Positions 5,673-13,313 of a stretch of 17,489 nucleotides of DNA are shown here, one piece after another. The notes under the pieces were generated by a model. The model was not told where the DNA came from. It worked only from the letters and a program-made list of their open reading frames with translations, and did no database searches. The translations under genes and the position numbers were made by a program. The stretch is taken from NCBI GenBank assembly GCA_000433535.1, contig FR892680.1, forward strand, positions 96,656 to 114,144, in the 5' to 3' direction. Position 1 is the stretch's first letter. Each line of letters begins with the position of its first letter. Origin of the DNA: Dorea sp. CAG:317 (GTDB taxonomy: Bacteria; Bacillota; Clostridia; Lachnospirales; Lachnospiraceae).

Positions 5673-8018
5673 AAATTCTTTCATAAAACCAGCAGCATTT
5701 TCCTGCCTGCACAGCTTATAATTTCCCCACTCTCTTGGAAATACTTCTCGATATCCGGCATCAAGAAATCGATCGTCGAGAAGAAGCACGACTCCTCTGT
5801 CTTCCTGCGTTCTAATCACTCTTCCCGCAGACTGGAGCACTTTATTCATCCCCGGATAGAGATAAGCATAGTCAAATCCACGAAAACCCTGCTCATCAAA
5901 ATGTTGCTTTAGAATCTCCCTCTCTCTGCACACCTGGGGAAGTCCGGTTCCTACAATCACCGCTCCGATCAGCTGTTCTCCGGTAAGGTCGATTCCTTCC
6001 GAGAAAATTCCGCCCATCACACAGAAGCCCATAAAACTATTCGCTCTGTCTTCTTCAAAATTCTCAAGAAAAATTTCTCTTGCCTCCTCGGACATATAAG
6101 GAGACTGCATTACATCCTCCACGTTCTCAGAACCTTCCGAAACGATCGCGAGAAATTCTTCATGTACATCTTCCATAAAACGATAGGATGGGAAAAATGC
6201 AATATAATTCCCTCGTTTTGCCAACGCCGTCTGGTAGAGATACTGCGCATATCTGCGGTAAGTATCCTCTCCCCTTCTTGTATACTTTGTACTCACATCT
6301 GTTCCAAGAAGAAGCAATCTCTTCTCCTGATCAAACGGAGACTCTGCATAGACTGCATAATTATCCTTCTCTGTACTCAGCAAGCGTTTATAGTAATGGA
6401 CAGGAAGAAGAGTGGCAGAAAAAAACACGGTACTATTCCCTTTATCCAGAAATTCCTGAAGATTTCCAGCCGGATTTACGCAGAACAAATGCACCTCAAA
6501 ATATCCATTTTGAAGAAGTTCCGAATAAATCACATAATTTTCATCCAGCCGGTCATGCGTGCTGATAAATCTTCGGATATCAAAATAAAACTCCAATACT
6601 TCTTTTCGCAATTCCTCTTTTTTACAATCCTCAAGAAACCGTTCCAATTCCCCCATTACATTTAACAGTTTTAAATATATATGCGAAACGCTGTTCAATA
6701 CCTGATAGTCTTCACACTCCCGTTTTAATGCAAGAAGCTGTTGATTACATTCGGAAATCCTTTTCGCAAGCTTCGCATCTTCGTCTTTCACCAAACGTTT
6801 CACTTTTAGGAAATCTTCCTTGCATAGCTTTGCGCTGTACATGCTTCTTCCGCGTTCTACCAGATTATGCGCCTCATCGATCAAGAATAGATATTCTCCG
6901 TTCATTCCTTCCCCGAAGAACCGACGAAGATGTGCATTGGGGTCAAACACATAGTTATAATCGCAGATCACCGCATCTACCCATTCCGACACATCCAGAC
7001 TCATCTCATGGGGACATACCTTCCATTTTCTTGCCTGTTCTTCCAGAATCTCCCGGTTCATCTCATCAGAAGTTGTCAGAAGCTCATATACTGCATCATT
7101 TACACGGTCATAATGTCCTCTTGCATACGGACATTCTTCGGGATTGCAATTTGTCTCTTCGCAGAAACAGATCTTCTCCTTCGCAGTTAAGACAAGAACC
7201 TTCATGCGAAGCGCCTGTTCCTTCAACGTATCAAATGCCTGCCATGCCACCGTGCGGGTGATAGTCTTCGCTGTCAGATAAAATATCTTCTCTCCAAGTC
7301 CCTCTCCCACTGCTTTCACTGCCGGAAAGACAGTGGAAATTGTCTTTCCCACACCTGTTGGAGCCTGAATAAAGAGCTTTTTCTTCCTGAGAATCGTCCG
7401 GTATACAGAAGCAGCCAGATCACGCTGTCCCTCACGATATGAAAAAGGAAATTCTATTTTCTTAATCGAAGCATTCCTCTTTTCCTTCCATTGCACCTGA
7501 TAGCGTGCCCATTTTTCATATTTTCCGATCAGATCCCAAAACCATTGTTCAAGCTCTTCATAGACGTATACATTCTGGAATCTTTTTATCTCTTCGGTCT
7601 CCATATTGCAGTATGTCATCTGTACACCGATTTCATCCAGCTTCTTCTGCGTCGCATAGATATAGGCATAGCACTTCGCCTGTGCAAGATGAACCTCTAT
7701 CGGCTCTTTGATTGCATCCAGATCCTTAAGCACTCCTTTGATCTCATCGATCACAAATCCTGCCGGCGTGTCAATAATTCCGTCCGCACGCCCTTCCACA
7801 GACAGCAAAAATCCTTTACACGGAACTTCGTATTTCAGCGTTACCTCCGCATGGTAATCAGCTCCCATTCTGCGTTGGATCTTACGGTGAATCTTTCCCC
7901 CAAGAAGCATAGCATCTTTATCTGCCGCCGCTATTCGATTGTCAATATCTCCGCTTCTTAAAATAAACTCTACCAGATTCCGCACGGATATACGGATCAA
8001 AGGCTGCTCTTTCTCCAT
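5655..8018 (-). CDS. PD-(D/E)XK nuclease fused to an XPD/DinG-type iron-sulfur DNA helicase
   Basis: A 787-residue protein with two parts. Residues about 1-135 look like a Cas4/RecB-type nuclease: His44, Asp79 in GRADG, the Glu92-x-Lys94 pair in DEIKG, and QxxxY at 113-117. From about 190 on it is a superfamily 2 helicase: Walker A APTGVGKT at 219-226, DEAH at 381-384, and the arginine-finger motif QSAGRVIR at 729-736. Between Walker A and DEAH lie Cys284, Cys286, Cys291, Cys296 and Cys335, enough to hold the 4Fe-4S cluster of XPD/DinG helicases. It should unwind 5'-tailed or structured DNA and perhaps cut it. It follows the DUF4130 gene by 69 bases on the same strand with no clear terminator or strong promoter between them, so it is probably the third gene of the LexA-controlled operon. 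Confidence 0.88.
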   Translation of the reverse strand: MEKEQPLIRISVRNLVEFILRSGDIDNRIAAADKDAMLLGGKIHRKIQRRMGADYHAEVTLKYEVPCKGFLLSVEGRADGIIDTPAGFVIDEIKGVLKDLDAIKEPIEVHLAQAKCYAYIYATQKKLDEIGVQMTYCNMETEEIKRFQNVYVYEELEQWFWDLIGKYEKWARYQVQWKEKRNASIKKIEFPFSYREGQRDLAASVYRTILRKKKLFIQAPTGVGKTISTVFPAVKAVGEGLGEKIFYLTAKTITRTVAWQAFDTLKEQALRMKVLVLTAKEKICFCEETNCNPEECPYARGHYDRVNDAVYELLTTSDEMNREILEEQARKWKVCPHEMSLDVSEWVDAVICDYNYVFDPNAHLRRFFGEGMNGEYLFLIDEAHNLVERGRSMYSAKLCKEDFLKVKRLVKDEDAKLAKRISECNQQLLALKRECEDYQVLNSVSHIYLKLLNVMGELERFLEDCKKEELRKEVLEFYFDIRRFISTHDRLDENYVIYSELLQNGYFEVHLFCVNPAGNLQEFLDKGNSTVFFSATLLPVHYYKRLLSTEKDNYAVYAESPFDQEKRLLLLGTDVSTKYTRRGEDTYRRYAQYLYQTALAKRGNYIAFFPSYRFMEDVHEEFLAIVSEGSENVEDVMQSPYMSEEAREIFLENFEEDRANSFMGFCVMGGIFSEGIDLTGEQLIGAVIVGTGLPQVCREREILKQHFDEQGFRGFDYAYLYPGMNKVLQSAGRVIRTQEDRGVVLLLDDRFLDAGYREVFPREWGNYKLCRQENAAGFMKEFWSRKT

Positions 8019-8087
8019 CGTCCTTCATCCCCTCATTGTGGTCTAACGTATATTCTACCACATCCGGCAGTATCATAAAAGTACCCG

Positions 8088-8849
8088 CTAAAACTCTACC
8101 ATATAAGGGCGGTATCTAAGCGGCAGGTGCCCTCTCTGGCTCTTGATATTTTCACGCTCCTTAATAGAAATCGTTTGGCAAAATCCCTGCCACAATTTTT
8201 CATACAGAAGTTCCCTCTCCGACACCTCACTTACTACAGACGGATCAAGCACCTCATTCTGAACAAGTACCCATCGTTTTCCCGCTTCATGAACCGCATA
8301 TTCCTCATGTGTCCGATCACAGATCATCCAATTCTCCATCGGAAGCCGCTCTGCAAAGTGAGGTGCCAGACACGTAAGAAGCTGCGCCTTCGGTGCAATC
8401 TCCGAATAGAGAATGCCTCCGGATAACTCTTTAAACCGCACAAACCCTTTTAACGCATGTGCTTCTGCTCCTACCCTGCGGCTAAGTTCGAATACCTTCT
8501 CCACCTTCGGATGACTTAAATGTTCCATGATCCTCCTGCTGTCTGACAAAGTTCGTGCCTCCAGCATCGTTCCAAGCACTGCATCTGCCTTCTGCCGGTC
8601 CGCAGAAAGCATTGCGTAATAAAGATCTCCGTACACACTTTCTCCCAAATGTTTACAGATCATCGCTTCCACAGCCCGAGCCTTATGTTCTGTCTCTTCC
8701 ACTTCTACATAATCACAAAAAAGCTCTGCTTCCACCTTGCCTCTGAACGCAATGGAACAATTCTCACTGTTCTTTTCCTTCTTCCACGCATCGTAAATAG
8801 CTGAGAGAATTCCGGTCACCGTATCATTACACACATAGATTCTTTTCAT
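8088..8849 (-). CDS. DUF4130 protein (TIGR03915-type), putative DNA repair partner of the radical SAM protein
   Basis: A 253-residue soluble protein beginning MKRIYVCNDTVTGILSAIYDAW and carrying the DUF4130 core in its second half (FVRFKELSGGILYSEIAPKA, then LAPHFAERLPMENWMICDRT). I recognise this as the partner always found beside the radical SAM protein encoded just upstream. In many other bacteria, from memory, the same domain is fused to a uracil-DNA-glycosylase-like domain; no such domain is present here. Its start overlaps the radical SAM gene by 23 bases and its ribosome site GGGAGG lies inside that gene, so the two are translationally coupled. The biochemical activity is not established. 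Context suggests recognition or processing of modified DNA. Confidence 0.85.
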   Translation of the reverse strand: MKRIYVCNDTVTGILSAIYDAWKKEKNSENCSIAFRGKVEAELFCDYVEVEETEHKARAVEAMICKHLGESVYGDLYYAMLSADRQKADAVLGTMLEARTLSDSRRIMEHLSHPKVEKVFELSRRVGAEAHALKGFVRFKELSGGILYSEIAPKAQLLTCLAPHFAERLPMENWMICDRTHEEYAVHEAGKRWVLVQNEVLDPSVVSEVSERELLYEKLWQGFCQTISIKERENIKSQRGHLPLRYRPYMVEF

Positions 8850-10155
8850 AAAAGTCCTCCCGAAATCTTACATCATCAAATAACGACATCTGTTGATATC
8901 CCATATTCACAACCTCTTTAGGAAGTTTTTCTTTCGTATCCAACAGATTTCTTGCAATATAATCTTCCTCAAGCTTAGTCGGATACATCATTTTCCCATT
9001 GCAAGTAATAAAATAGAGCGCCCGCTTCAGCACAACTCCCATTTTCTTGATATCCTGAAAATCAAGCACTCCCAGTCGTCTTGCTTTCACAATCCGGGAT
9101 GCTGATTTATAGCCAATTCCCGGCACACGCAGCAGCATCTTATAATCAGCCCGATTAATCTCTACCGGAAAACACTCCAGATGCTTCAATGCCCAGTTAC
9201 ATTTCGGATCAAAAAGCACATTAAAGTTCGGCTCTTCCTCTGACAATAATTCCTCCGCGCGAAAATGATAATATCTAAGCAGCCAGTCCGCCTGATACAA
9301 TCTGTGTTCCCTAAGAAGCGGAGGCCCTTCATCCGTTCGTGCCGGAAGCATTGCGTCCTCATTCACAGGAACAAAGGCTGAATAAAACACCCGTTTCAGC
9401 TCAAACTTCTGATACAGAGACTCTGTTACCTGAAGAATCTGATAGTCCGACTCCGGCGACGCGCCAATGATCATCTGCGTACTCTGTCCTGCCGGAACGA
9501 AGCTCGGCGCATTGCGGTATAGGATCAACTCCTTCTTATTCTCTTCCATTCCATTCTGCACAAGGCGCATAGGTGTCAAAATCTTCTTTCTCGTCTTATG
9601 AGGCGCCAGAAGCTTCAGACCTTCTGCTGTCGGCAGCTCCAGATTTACACTCATTCGATCTGCCAAAAATCCGATGCGCCTGATCAATTCCTGACTGGCT
9701 CCGGGAATTGCCTTCACATGAATGTATCCTTGAAACCGATACTCTGTTCTGAGCTTATGAAGCGTTGCATAGAGAAGTTCCATGGTATAGTCCGGACTTT
9801 TCAACACACCGGAGCTTAAAAATAATCCTTCAATATAATTTCTTCGGTAAAATTCCATCGTAAGCGTACATACTTCCTCCGGTGTAAAAGAGGTTCTCAT
9901 CACATCATTGGTTCTACGATTCACACAATATTTACAATCATAAATACACTCATTTGTAAAAAGGATCTTCAGCAGCGAGATACATCTTCCGTCTGCCGAA
10001 AAACTGTGACAGATCCCCGATTGCTGACAGCTTCCCGTCCCGTTTCCATCATTCTTTCTCTCTGTACCACTGGACGTACATGCCACATCATACTTCGCTG
10101 CATCTGTCAAAATATTTAATTTTTCATATAAGGTCAGAGCTTTTTCTATTCTCAT
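8827..10155 (-). CDS. Radical SAM protein, putative DNA modification/repair type (TIGR03916-like)
   Basis: A 442-residue radical SAM enzyme. The cluster motif CxxxCxxC is at Cys70, Cys74 and Cys77 (CIYDCKYCVNR), followed by a TIM-barrel region to about 270. Four more cysteines (26, 43, 49 and 58) precede it in the conserved stretch that ends GICHSFSADGRC, and may bind a second cluster or metal. The C-terminal part carries a helix-hairpin-helix DNA-binding motif, VPGIGYKSASRIV at 344-356, a strong hint that the substrate is DNA or that it acts on DNA. The start at 10155 has TAGGAGG upstream. It is the first gene after a consensus promoter with two LexA boxes. The family is widespread but its reaction is unknown to me. 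Confidence 0.88.
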   Translation of the reverse strand: MRIEKALTLYEKLNILTDAAKYDVACTSSGTERKNDGNGTGSCQQSGICHSFSADGRCISLLKILFTNECIYDCKYCVNRRTNDVMRTSFTPEEVCTLTMEFYRRNYIEGLFLSSGVLKSPDYTMELLYATLHKLRTEYRFQGYIHVKAIPGASQELIRRIGFLADRMSVNLELPTAEGLKLLAPHKTRKKILTPMRLVQNGMEENKKELILYRNAPSFVPAGQSTQMIIGASPESDYQILQVTESLYQKFELKRVFYSAFVPVNEDAMLPARTDEGPPLLREHRLYQADWLLRYYHFRAEELLSEEEPNFNVLFDPKCNWALKHLECFPVEINRADYKMLLRVPGIGYKSASRIVKARRLGVLDFQDIKKMGVVLKRALYFITCNGKMMYPTKLEEDYIARNLLDTKEKLPKEVVNMGYQQMSLFDDVRFREDFYEKNLCV

Positions 10156-10178
10156 CCTACCATCCTCCTACAAAAATA

Positions 10179-10190
10179 GAACGAATGTTC
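10179..10190. promoter_or_regulatory. LexA (DinR) box 1
   Basis: GAACGAATGTTC fits the Firmicute LexA core GAAC-N4-GTTC. It covers about +1 to +12 of the predicted transcript of the radical SAM operon, where bound LexA would block initiation. Confidence 0.75.
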
Positions 10191-10197
10191 TATATTT

Positions 10198-10226
10198 ATT
10201 ATACGAACATTCGTTCTATTTGTCAA
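10198..10226 (-). promoter_or_regulatory. Consensus sigma-A promoter of the SOS-type operon
   Basis: On the minus strand, TTGACA (10226-10221), exactly 17 bases, TATAAT (10203-10198): a perfect consensus. Such a strong promoter makes sense only under tight repression, which the two flanking LexA boxes provide. The start point should be near 10191, about 36 bases before the radical SAM start codon. Confidence 0.85.
10205..10216. promoter_or_regulatory. LexA (DinR) box 2
   Basis: GAACATTCGTTC (GAAC-N4-GTTC) lies in the spacer between the -35 and -10 of the radical SAM operon promoter. On the minus strand it reads AGAACGAATGTTCG. It is an exact inverted copy of box 1, with centres 26 bases apart. 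Confidence 0.8.
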
Positions 10227-10235
10227 TGAGATTCT

Positions 10236-11072
10236 CTATCCTTTTACTGCGCCGCCCATCATACCGGAAATCAAAAAGCGGCGGAAAATAAGTGCTGTGA
10301 CTGCCGGAGGAATGACCGCTATGATACCGGCTGCTGCCGTCAGACCATATTGAACGGAATCTTTGGTCATAAATTCAGACACTACAATTGCGATTGGCTT
10401 TGTTTCCAACGAAGAGGCAAGAATCAATGGAATCTGGAACTGATTCCATGTATTCAAAAACATGATCAGAGTCGCCGATAAAATAATCGGATAGGATGCC
10501 GGCACGATAATGCGAAAAAACATATTCATTCTTCCGCATCCATCAATCCATGCTGCCTCTTCCAGCTCTTTCGGAATCGTTGCAAAATAATTGGACATCA
10601 GCCATGTGATCAGCGGCAGATATGAGCTCACATACACAAGGCTCAGCCAAAAGACATTGTCAAGAAGCTCTCTTGCAACAAACAATCGAAACAGCGGTAT
10701 AATTGTTGCCATCACCGGAATGACCATCGTAATCAGGAGAAGATTTCTGATCAGGTTTCTCCCCTTAAATTCCATTCGGCTGAGTGCATATGCACTCAAC
10801 ATACAGACGGGGATTCCCACGATCAACGTAGTTGCCACTGCTTTCAGTGAATTGACAATACCGGTAAGAATCAGCCCACCTCTTCTTCCACCACTGAAGA
10901 TTTCCATATAATTATCGAACGTAACAACTTCCGGCAGAAGGTCTGTCGTCTTCGCAAACATTGCGTATTCCGGCGTAACTGAGATTACAAATGTCCAAAT
11001 AAAAGGTCCCAGCACAAGAAATAAGAACACGAGAAGTGAAACAATATATCCCGTTTTTTTCAAATATTTCAT
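10236..11072 (-). CDS. Carbohydrate ABC transporter permease (MalG/AraQ type)
   Basis: A 278-residue inner-membrane protein with six hydrophobic segments. The ATPase-docking EAA loop is clear (EEAAWIDGCGRMNMFFRIIVP, cut here at the first twenty or so residues; about 171-191), and the C-terminus ends GGAVKG as in MalG relatives. It is one half of the membrane channel of a binding-protein-dependent sugar importer. Its start codon overlaps the stop of the partner permease by one base. No transporter ATPase gene lies in the window, as is usual when a shared MsmX-type ATPase serves several sugar importers. The sugar is unknown. Confidence 0.9.
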   Translation of the reverse strand: MKYLKKTGYIVSLLVFLFLVLGPFIWTFVISVTPEYAMFAKTTDLLPEVVTFDNYMEIFSGGRRGGLILTGIVNSLKAVATTLIVGIPVCMLSAYALSRMEFKGRNLIRNLLLITMVIPVMATIIPLFRLFVARELLDNVFWLSLVYVSSYLPLITWLMSNYFATIPKELEEAAWIDGCGRMNMFFRIIVPASYPIILSATLIMFLNTWNQFQIPLILASSLETKPIAIVVSEFMTKDSVQYGLTAAAGIIAVIPPAVTALIFRRFLISGMMGGAVKG

Positions 11073-11938
11073 CAGTATTCCACCTCCTTATTCAGACTCT
11101 TAAGATAGAATACTCCGAGAATTGCAGCAACAAACATCACCAGATACGTCACTGCACTTCCTTTTCCGAAATCAAGGAAGGTAAAGGTTGTCAGATAGCT
11201 CTCTACCAATATATTTTTTCCCATATCGCTATAACCGGATAATGCGACAATCTCGTCAAATACATTGACCGCTGTCACAGACGTTGAAGTGATTCCTATC
11301 CCAATAAAAGGAAGCATCAAAGGAAAGGTAATCCGCCGGAAAATCTGAAATGTACCTGCACCGTCAATCTTAGCCGCCTCATATAATCCATGGGGAATCG
11401 ACTGTCTGCCCGCCAGACATACAAGCGCCATAAAAGGTACACTTCTCCATACAACTACAATTGCCACGACAACAAGAAGCATCCAGCGTGAGGTCAGCCA
11501 TTCCACCGGTTTATCCACCATGCCAAGCCCAATCAGCACTTTATTCATAAAACCATAACCGGAATGAAATACAAATCTCCACAAAATTCCATTCACATAA
11601 GGCGGCAGCGCCCACGGAAGTACCGCAACAGCCAGAAGAATTCCCGCCCCTTTCACCTGAATGTTCAGAAAGAGCGACACGAGCACTCCCAAAATCGAAG
11701 TTGCCACCACCACGAGCACCAGAAGAAACAAGGTGTTCTGCAAACTGTACCAAAAAGATTCCGATTTCAAAATATTTTTGTAATTGTCAAATCCGATAAA
11801 ACGGATATCCCCCGGCGCAGTCAGCTTCCATTTTTTCAGACTGTATGAAAATGTTGCCGCTATCGGATAAAATACTAATACACCCATGATTAACATCATG
11901 GGTGCAAGTAAAAGATAAGGTAATATCTTTTGTTTCAT
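11072..11938 (-). CDS. Carbohydrate ABC transporter permease (MalF/UgpA type)
   Basis: A 288-residue membrane protein with six hydrophobic segments and an EAA loop (LYEAAKIDGAGTFQIFRRI, from about residue 185). It is the partner of the MalG-type permease immediately downstream, and the two would form a heterodimeric sugar channel. It begins 6 bases after the binding-protein stop codon, with AGGAA as ribosome site. Near its start the DNA holds a perfect 10-bp inverted repeat (11881-11904) that could fold in the message and lower permease synthesis relative to the binding protein. Confidence 0.9.
   Translation of the reverse strand: MKQKILPYLLLAPMMLIMGVLVFYPIAATFSYSLKKWKLTAPGDIRFIGFDNYKNILKSESFWYSLQNTLFLLVLVVVATSILGVLVSLFLNIQVKGAGILLAVAVLPWALPPYVNGILWRFVFHSGYGFMNKVLIGLGMVDKPVEWLTSRWMLLVVVAIVVVWRSVPFMALVCLAGRQSIPHGLYEAAKIDGAGTFQIFRRITFPLMLPFIGIGITSTSVTAVNVFDEIVALSGYSDMGKNILVESYLTTFTFLDFGKGSAVTYLVMFVAAILGVFYLKSLNKEVEY
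11881..11904 (-). repeat. Hairpin-forming inverted repeat inside the start of the permease gene
   Basis: CACCCATGAT (11881-11890) and ATCATGGGTG (11895-11904) are perfect 10-bp arms around 4 bases. The repeat lies about 35-58 bases into the MalF-type permease gene. Confidence 0.5.
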
Positions 11939-11944
11939 TTTTCA

Positions 11945-13210
11945 TTATTCCTGTTCTACTAATTCTGTAATCTTAGCGTTCATATCTTCAAATGCTTCTT
12001 CTGCGGTCATCTCACCAAGAGCCATCTTATTGATCGCATTGTACATTGCAGAACTCATCTCTGCATAGTAAGCCGGAATACCATTCGGGAATGGAGAAAC
12101 GATTCTCTCTGCTTCATCCATCATAGCACCTGCATTTTTGATTGTTCCGTCTTCAACGAGTGATTTTAAAACAGAGTTTCTTGTTGGAATTGCACTGTTG
12201 GAAGCATTTAATTCTTTCTGCATATCCGCAGATGTATACCACTCAACGAATTTCTTAGCAGCTTCTTTGTTCTCAGAGAATTTTGTTACTCCAAGACCTT
12301 CCGGAAGAGCCATTGTCACTTCGGATTTTGCCTCTTTACCCGGCATAAGGATTGGTGCGATCTGTCCAACTACACTGCACTCTTCCTCATTTGTGCTTCT
12401 GGATACAAAAGATGTCGGTCCTGTTAAGAAGCTTGCGCTTCCGCCTGTCAGACGTTTGTAAGCATCCATTCCTGAAGATGTCTTATCTTCCGGAGCAACC
12501 AGCTCTTCTTTTACAAGTGTTTCCATATATTTCAGAGCTTCCATAACAGACTCTTCGTTTAATGTTCCATCTTCATTCCATACGACACCATTCATCGCAT
12601 ATGCAAGCCACATTAAGCATGTAGAAGTCTTTTCTTCTGCATTTAATGCAATTGCAAATGGATAGTCAACAGTTCCTGTGGATTTTAATTTTCTACAAGC
12701 TTCTAACACATCGTCCCATGTCTGTGGCTCTTCTGTAACACCTGCTGCCTTGAACTGCTCTGTGTTATAGTAAGAAAGACGATAGTCATTTGCATAAGGA
12801 ATCGCTAATACTTTATCTTCCTTTGTAAATGTCTCAAGTGTCGGCATATCAGCTTTGTCTTCTTCTGACACTTCTAATGGCTCTAACCAGTCTGCTGCGT
12901 AGAATTCTCCTACCCATGACCAGTCAACCTCTACGACATCAGCGACAGCCTGTCCGCCGGATGCTGCTGTTGCAAGTTTTTCACGAATATCATCCCATCC
13001 CACTTCATTAACATCAACTTTGATTCCTGTCTCATCCGTAAATGATGCCAGCTGATCATCTGTCGGAATTGCCCAGTCCGGAGCCATCAATGTGATAGAA
13101 TCTCCTTTGTCCTCTTTTGGCTTTTCGCTTTTTTCTTCTTTTCCGCATCCTGCGATCATTGCTGCGCACATAGATACAACAAGCAGAATACTTGCGAGTT
13201 TCTTCTTCAT
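11945..13210 (-). CDS. Extracellular sugar-binding lipoprotein of an ABC transporter
   Basis: A 421-residue solute-binding protein of the MalE/UgpB-like cluster. The N-terminus (MKKKLASILLVVSMCAAMIA) is a lipoprotein signal peptide with lipobox IAGC, so Cys22 is lipidated and the mature protein is tethered outside the membrane. A charged Lys/Glu-rich linker follows. The two-lobe body and the C-terminal tail (EEAFEDMNAKITELVE) are as expected for the family. The start has a very strong ribosome site, AAGGAGAGGA. The two permease genes follow with almost no gap. I find no convincing promoter in the 103 bases after the reductase gene, so co-transcription with that gene remains possible. The ligand cannot be told from sequence. 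Confidence 0.9.
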   Translation of the reverse strand: MKKKLASILLVVSMCAAMIAGCGKEEKSEKPKEDKGDSITLMAPDWAIPTDDQLASFTDETGIKVDVNEVGWDDIREKLATAASGGQAVADVVEVDWSWVGEFYAADWLEPLEVSEEDKADMPTLETFTKEDKVLAIPYANDYRLSYYNTEQFKAAGVTEEPQTWDDVLEACRKLKSTGTVDYPFAIALNAEEKTSTCLMWLAYAMNGVVWNEDGTLNEESVMEALKYMETLVKEELVAPEDKTSSGMDAYKRLTGGSASFLTGPTSFVSRSTNEEECSVVGQIAPILMPGKEAKSEVTMALPEGLGVTKFSENKEAAKKFVEWYTSADMQKELNASNSAIPTRNSVLKSLVEDGTIKNAGAMMDEAERIVSPFPNGIPAYYAEMSSAMYNAINKMALGEMTAEEAFEDMNAKITELVEQE

Positions 13211-13313
13211 AAAATCCTCTCCTTATCTTATATATTTACAATAGTTATTTTAACAACAGCTGGAAGATACCTCCAATAAATAATCTTTATGTGTTGTCGC
13301 ATTTAAAAACCTA

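Larger units (their letters stand above)
10174..10221 (-). terminator. Inverted repeat built from the two LexA boxes; possible terminator of the ABC transporter operon
   Basis: AAATAGAACGAATGTTC (10174-10190) and GAACATTCGTTCTATTT (10205-10221) are perfect 17-bp inverted arms around 14 bases. Read on the minus strand the hairpin runs directly into a T-run, as an intrinsic terminator would. It lies 14 bases after the stop of the last transporter gene. The large AT-rich loop lowers confidence. Confidence 0.4.

Noticed and set aside
6162..7961. Several long plus-strand open frames inside the helicase gene
   Set aside because: They are frame shadows of a 787-codon gene with all helicase motifs. 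Their translations are rich in Ser, His, Pro and Arg without domains, and they lack ribosome sites.
5655..8018. Cas4-like nuclease motifs as a sign of a CRISPR system
   Set aside because: The domain is fused to a helicase and there are no cas1/cas2 genes or regularly spaced repeats anywhere in the window.
8037..8062. TGTGGT/ACCACA inverted repeat between DUF4130 and the helicase as a terminator or LexA site
   Set aside because: The arms are only 6 bp with a 14-base gap, there is no T-run, and the repeat does not fit GAAC-N4-GTTC. It is too weak to split the operon.
13211..13313. TTGTTA-N16-TATATA as the promoter of the sugar-binding lipoprotein
   Set aside because: The start point would fall inside the ribosome site, so it could not give a usable message. 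No better candidate was found.
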